Shown here one piece after another: positions 58,990 to 64,000 of a stretch of 64,000 bases of DNA. Within the stretch, counting starts at the first letter, position 1. The number at the start of each line of letters is the position of its first letter. The position numbers and the translations under genes were made by a program. The stretch covers positions 159,370,437 through 159,434,436 of the forward strand of contig NC_135715.1 in assembly GCF_964656455.1 (NCBI RefSeq), read 5' to 3'. The DNA is from Halichoerus grypus. Its lineage: Eukaryota > Chordata > Mammalia > Carnivora > Phocidae. The notes under the pieces are model-generated. The model did not search any database, had not been told where the DNA came from, and was given only the letters and a program-made list of their open reading frames with translations.

Positions 58990-59350
58990 AGACCACTGCT
59001 GTCTGAATGTAAGTTCTCTTCACCAGTATTCCCAGTGCTTGTGCCCATTGCCTGGTACATAGGGATGTTCAGTTAGTATTTACTGAAAGGAATATATTCT
59101 GGCAGATCTTTCTGGGATTTATAGATTGATGAAGTATATATCGGGCCAGATATGCTCTGGGCCAGATAAACTCTGATCAAGGAATCACTACCCAACTTTA
59201 GTAGATTGGGATCTTCCAATACGTGGAGCTAATATTCTAGTAGAGGAGCCAGACAGTGAAGACACAAGTAACCACGTGAATAAACAGCAAAAACAACTAG
59301 CGATGCGGGCTACAAAAGACCTCAACAGGGTGAGTGCTGTGATGGGGACT
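58990..59350. mobile_element. L2-like fragments in both orientations
   Basis: 58990-59095 (+): CAGTGCTTGTGCCCATTGCC then GGTACATAGGGATG. 59210-59350 (-): TGGAGCTAATATTCTAGTAG, GTGAGTGCTGTGATGGGG. Both diverged. Confidence 0.45.
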
Positions 59351-60943
59351 AAGGGATTAGAAAAACCAAAACCTAGCATAATGTAAAAACTCAGTGGTAT
59401 AGAAGGAATGGATACAACTTTCCAGAAGGCTTCGTTTACTCCAGAAGTTAACATATCTAAAGAAAAGGTTCAGCTGATCACAGCATTTCTTAATGTAAAT
59501 AGGTTGGCGGAGTTCTCGCCATACTGGCAGTATGAGTTTCCACTCTATAGAATTTTGCTTTAATACATCAGTTGATGAGCGCCTGGTGCCAAGGCCAAGG
59601 GTTAGCTCTCTGCTCCACTTCCCTTCTCCAAGCTGCAACTTCTCTCCCAGAGCCAGGCAGCTGTCTCCCAAATGTATGCTGTCAGTCACATAGGAAACTA
59701 GATGACCAAAAGAGGATAGATCAGCACAAATTTATCATCAAAGCTGGAAGAAAGAAAGAACCTCAGAGCGAATGCTATGCTTACTGTGGGTCTGCAGTGT
59801 TATCTTTGTGTCTCAAGGACAGAACGTTTAATAAAGATTTGGGTACAAAGTACACATCACCCTCCAGGCATGCTGAACTATGTCAACCGGAAAACTGTTC
59901 CTTAGGGTTTACAATTTCCCCCTTTTCCTAAATTAAAAAATGCTAATGTGAACTCTTGACTCTCAACGACACATGTTATTATTGTATATAGGACAAAGAG
60001 TAAATAAGACACTTGCCTAATAACATAACAGTTCGTTTTAACTCAGCAAGCTGGAAGTAATTTTAGCTTGTTTTCTTTTTTCCATGCTTCTTTATGGAAA
60101 TAGGCCACAATTATTTTTATTCCACCATCCTTCATAATCTTATAGCATGCTTCCTGTTTATGCTATTAAGAGCTGTTTTTAAAGACCCTTGAGGGATATC
60201 TTTTAATATATTCTTTTAAAAATAATTACTCATCTATAGTACCCCCTTAGAACGTCTGAGGGCTTGGAAATGTAGAAACTTCTTAATGAGATACGCTTAA
60301 TGGTCTATGCGGAGTATCGCAATGTTTACACCTAGTTCAGTTAATGTAAATTATATTTAATTAGTCATTCTGGAAAAGTAGTAGATGTTTTAGAATAGAT
60401 TCAGTACCTAAAACCCACCATTTGGCTTTTATGTATGATATTTATAGATAAAACTCTATGAGTAGTATTTATAGATTTAAAAAAACATTTTCAGTAGCAT
60501 AAAATCAATTGTTGGGGACTCTTATAATAATGTGAAGAATGTGTCTTGTTGGGGCATGAAAAATACCCATGTGGGACAGGAGATCGCTTTTATTAAAATG
60601 CTTTATAAACTTTAAACTACTATACAGATGTGATATGTTATTGTTCTTTTTACACTCGTGGCATGCAGAACTTCTGGACTGAACAACAGTCCATAACTTT
60701 ATGTTTTAATGCTCAATATGTTTCTGTTTCGAGTGAGATTTCCTTTTTTCACATGTAACTCTTAGGTCAGAGACGCCCTGAGTTCCTTAACTGGGTTCCT
60801 TCATACTACACTTGACTTTGGAACCCTCCGGTGCACACTTGTGCCACTGGAAGCATGCTTCACATGATGCTGTAGGAGGTGCAGTTTCTAGGAAGGAACC
60901 TCAGCCAACCTCACAGGTGCAGTCTATAGATGATGGCTCAAAA
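59351..60943. other. No exon seen
   Basis: AT-rich unique sequence; frames at 59357-59689 (-) and 59572-59931 (+) are unrecognised. Confidence 0.4.
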
Positions 60944-60970
60944 CCCCACCCCCACCCCCACCCCCCCACC
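60944..60970 (-). repeat. C-rich tract, quadruplex potential on minus strand
   Basis: CCCC ACCCCC ACCCCC ACCCCCCC pattern: four C-runs separated by single A. Followed by ACCGTGGCCAT. Confidence 0.7.
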
Positions 60971-61278
60971 GTGGCCATCTCCCAGTCCCTCACCTGCACT
61001 AGAAAAAGACTGAGCCATCACTGACTCACTCATTCCTGGTCATCTGTGGCTCCTCTTGTGGCCCTCTGACATACCTACTCTTCCAGAACTTCTCTGCCGT
61101 GACACTCTCTTTGCTCTTTTGCATGACACTTTCTTTGCTGCTTTGGGATGTCCTGCAGGCTGGTTCTTTCTTCGTAGTTCTCCCAGCCGCCTGTGGTTTG
61201 CATCTGACAGCCTCCAGGATTGGTTGTTCCTTCTGTTCTTTCCTACCCTCCCAATACCACATTTTCTGCACTTCAGCC

Positions 61279-61317
61279 TCCCCCCGCCACTCCACCCCCA
61301 CCCCCATCCCCCCGCCA
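61279..61317 (-). repeat. Second C-rich tract, quadruplex potential on minus strand
   Basis: C-runs separated by A, T or CA, followed by CACGGCCATG, similar to the right flank of the tract at 60944. The surrounding 164-aa (-) and 189-aa (+) frames are low-complexity and unrecognised. Confidence 0.7.
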
Positions 61318-61934
61318 CGGCCATGTGAAACTACAAACGAGAAAATGCATCCTGGTGATACTCCTCTGCTGATTTCCCACTGCCCTCTTCTCTGGGCGAA
61401 ATTGCTCTTTTCCACAGCACTCCAGAGTTGCCAGCTGCAGCTTTGTTCTCCTCCCTTTACAGAAAGCTCACGTGGAGGGGGTGCAGCAGGAGGGGGGAGG
61501 GCTGGGGGGGCTGCTGGCACAGCCTTTTCTCCTCGCCGTTCACCCAGAGAAGTGCTTCATTGTCCACATCAAGGACCAGGCCATGGGAAACAGGCTCCCC
61601 GACAGTCACCATGGGCTACACAAATATTACTTCCATTTAGCTTGACCTTTCATTGTGCTCTAAAATGACTGAAAATACTTAAATCGTGTACAGTATTTTT
61701 CTGGAAACAGAAATTAATGGGGTTCTTTCAAGAAACCACACTTGAACTTTTGCCCTTTTCTTCCCTTTTGACTCATTATATCCAATCAGGGTGTCCTTTT
61801 AGCATGTATTTTCCTTTTGTGAGAAATAATTTCTTTGTTGATAAAATTATGAATCATAGAAGCAATGTAATTGTTAAAAATAAGGCCTTAAAACATTTAG
61901 CTCTGGGAACTGACTCTTCCGAACATAAAAAATT

Positions 61935-62170
61935 TTTAAGTGCTTACTATGTAAGCTGGACTGACTTTCTAATTCTGTAACCGCTCTAATGTATTAACTC
62001 GATTAGTTCTCAAAACAGTCCTGTGACAGGGGTAGTACTGTCATGTGTTGACGTTTTACGACACAGACACTGAGGCATGGTGAAGGTGGGTTGCTCAAGG
62101 TCTCATATTAATGGTGGGAAGGGCCGGGACCTGAACCGAAGTGGTCTTGCTTCAGTGTCCATGTTCTCAA
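61935..62170 (-). mobile_element. MIR
   Basis: TTAGTTCTCAAAACAGTCCT, TTACGACACAGACACTGAGG, GGTTGCTCAAGGTCTCATAT, GCCGGGACCTGAACCGAAG. 61318-61934 is unassigned. Confidence 0.8.
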
Positions 62171-62184
62171 TCACTGAGCAAACA

Positions 62185-62320
62185 GCCCGAGTGACTCGAC
62201 TGTGTCACGTAATCTTTGGGAGCCTGACTTTTCCCATCTCTGGAGTGGGAATAGTAACACCTACCTTACTAAACTGTGGGGAGGATCAAATAAAATAATT
62301 ATTTGGAAGGGCTCCACACA
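62185..62320 (+). mobile_element. MIR, 5' truncated
   Basis: GTCACGTAATCTTTGGGAGC, GACTTTTCCCATCTCTGGAG, TAACACCTACCTTACTAAAC: MIR core in the opposite orientation to its neighbour. Confidence 0.65.
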
Positions 62321-64000
62321 TTGTGAAGAGCCACACCATGAGGCTTAAGTTTGGGCCAACTGTTGATATTTTCTGTTAGTCGGGGGCTTTTGGCCCTTGC
62401 TCCTTGGATATACTGCTGGTTCCGATGAAAAACAACATGTTTCTCTTGAAGTTTTCTTGAAATCTCAGCAGACCTCAGGTTTCACGATGAAAATGATTTT
62501 TTTTCTTCCAAAATGGTGGCATGCGGATATATTTAGCGCCTCAGCAAACTCGGCATGACACTTTTAATATGCCCAGGAATTTCGCTGACACGTTCCCTTC
62601 AACTCTCCCTCATTAATGTAGCCCTTAACACCTTTTCCTTTCCTTTTTTTTTCTTTTCTAAATCTTGCAAAATCAATTTTCTTTCAAGTCTCTGCTCACC
62701 ACATACTGGTGACTTGTCATTAAGTGTCCTTCAATGTGTCATACAGGGTCTGGGACCTTGTCTCTTACCGCTAGCATGGGGCTGTGAAACATAAGAGGAT
62801 GTTGGGCAAGGTGTAGGCCAGTGGAAAAGAAGTGGAAATCACGTGTGAAGATGAGGATTTAGAAAGGCCATGGCACAAAAAAAAAAAAAAAAAAAAAAAA
62901 AAGGGCTTCAAAATGTGGGACAGGAGAGCAGAGATAGACTCCAGGAAGATGTGATGGGTGGTGCTGGAAGAGGAGGACCAGGGAAGACAAAGGAAGAAGA
63001 GACTGGGAAGGACAAGCCATACGGGACATGGGGATTTCCTTGCCACTGGTCTAGAGAAGATGGTAGCACCCTCCTCCTTCTAACTCTGGGCTTGCTTTCC
63101 CTGCTGTCAGGCTTCTGCATTTTCAGGTCTCACAGTTCTCTCACAAATTAGAATGTTGGGGGATCTGAATTCTTACAGTCCCTTGAGGGGAATGAATAGC
63201 CTAAGGGCCTGACTTTTTTTGTGATTCTTTGAAGCTTGTATGCATCCTAGATATTGAGTTCTTCCTGTGTTTTTTAATGGGACTGGTATTGCATACCCAG
63301 AGTTATGCATGTTTCAGAGGGTCTTCCAGGCAGCATTCATGATCATAATGAGTTATTTTTTCCCCTTTTCTGGATAGGAACAATATCCTTGTCATTCAGT
63401 CTCCCAAATATAGCAAGCAGTTATGATAGAAGAATATCCTTATGTTGGGAAAGAAGTTGGCAGTCTCAGTGATGTGAAAATGTCCAATTTAGAAAACATG
63501 TTTAAAAAGAAAAGCTGCTTGAAGTCCTTTTTGGAATCAGGTGGAATAAAAAGGAACAAATAAAAGATTTAAAAGAAAACGTGTGGTCTGACAACACATT
63601 CCACTTCCTCTCTTTAGTCTTCCAGGTACTTGTTGATTTTGCCTGAACTTCAGATGTCATTTCTATCATTTCATTAAAATGTCAGACTGCAAACTGGTTC
63701 TGGCATCTAATTGGGAGCATAACTTGGATGATAGATTTTTTAGCTGATGCATGTAATCAGAGGACTGCAAGAATGTTGCCAGGGACTAACTGTCTAGAAT
63801 CTCTTTAAGAACAGTGTGAAGTGTATAAAAAGAGTACTTAACACAGGGAAGGGGAAAAAGGCATCAAACCCCAAAGAAAGAGTCAAAATGAAATATGTAA
63901 GTTTATCATGGCTGGAAGTGTATAAATAGGGAGCTCCTAGTCTAAAATCATCTAATTGATTAAAGTGTCTATAGTTAACATTCAATCAGAATTATAGATA
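62321..64000. other. No exon seen; long poly(A)
   Basis: A run of about 26 A at 62877-62902 without an attached SINE. Frames of 91-93 aa over it are artefacts. The rest is unassigned to the window end. Confidence 0.4.

Noticed and set aside
59210..59345. Exon suggested by ACAGG|GTGAGT near 59330
   Set aside because: Lies in an L2-like fragment and lacks a convincing acceptor.
61026..61668. 164-aa (-) and 189-aa (+) overlapping frames
   Set aside because: Proline- or serine-rich translations across C-rich tracts, overlapping in opposite directions with no known domain or splice support.
1..64000. A novel defence, biosynthetic or other multi-gene system
   Set aside because: The window is ordinary mammalian intergenic and intronic DNA; no gene cluster is present.

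Overview
This window is nuclear DNA from a carnivoran mammal. The clearest sign is about a dozen CAN-SINEs (tRNA-derived head near GGGGCGCCTGGGTGGCTCAG, CT-rich middle, AAATAAATAAA..TCTT tail), several with target-site duplications (TSDs). Their tail type, plus carnivore-type L1 3' ends at 16347 and 46299, points to an arctoid (bear, seal or mustelid lineage). That placement is inference; the species cannot be named from the sequence alone.

There is essentially one genic element: a CpG island at about 26.1-27.9 kb. On the + strand it holds a GC-rich exon with no ATG, ending in a strong splice donor (AGAG|GTAAGC, exon end about 27023). I read it as the promoter and non-coding first exon of a gene running rightwards, with most or all of 27-64 kb being its first intron. 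I do not recognise the gene. A second exon-like block (about 48820-48869) has a good acceptor and donor but no other support. No long ORF looks like a conserved protein. The longest (up to 278 aa) lie in the GC-rich island, in a CA/TG minisatellite or inside old LTRs, and many begin at non-ATG codons.

Layout. 1-26 kb: a field of old repeats (ERVL/MaLR LTRs, L1M fragments, MIR, L2, hAT and Tigger DNA transposons). It contains a well-resolved nest at 12.9-14.9 kb (L1, then Tigger2, then CAN-SINEs) with a U6 snRNA pseudogene at the L1 tail. 26-28 kb: CpG island and exon 1. 28-64 kb: presumed intron with L2, MIR, CAN-SINEs, a carnivore L1 3' end with a possible 3' transduction (46.3-46.8 kb), a seven-unit minisatellite with CACGTG in every unit (50.2-50.7 kb), an L1 fossil carrying an inverted internal block and a small retrocopy (52.8-54.4 kb), and simple repeats.

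I found no novel multi-gene system. The most useful observations are the unidentified promoter/exon, the E-box minisatellite, and several unusual retrotransposition or rearrangement scars. Repeat family names come from remembered consensus motifs, not a database search; boundaries of old repeats are approximate.
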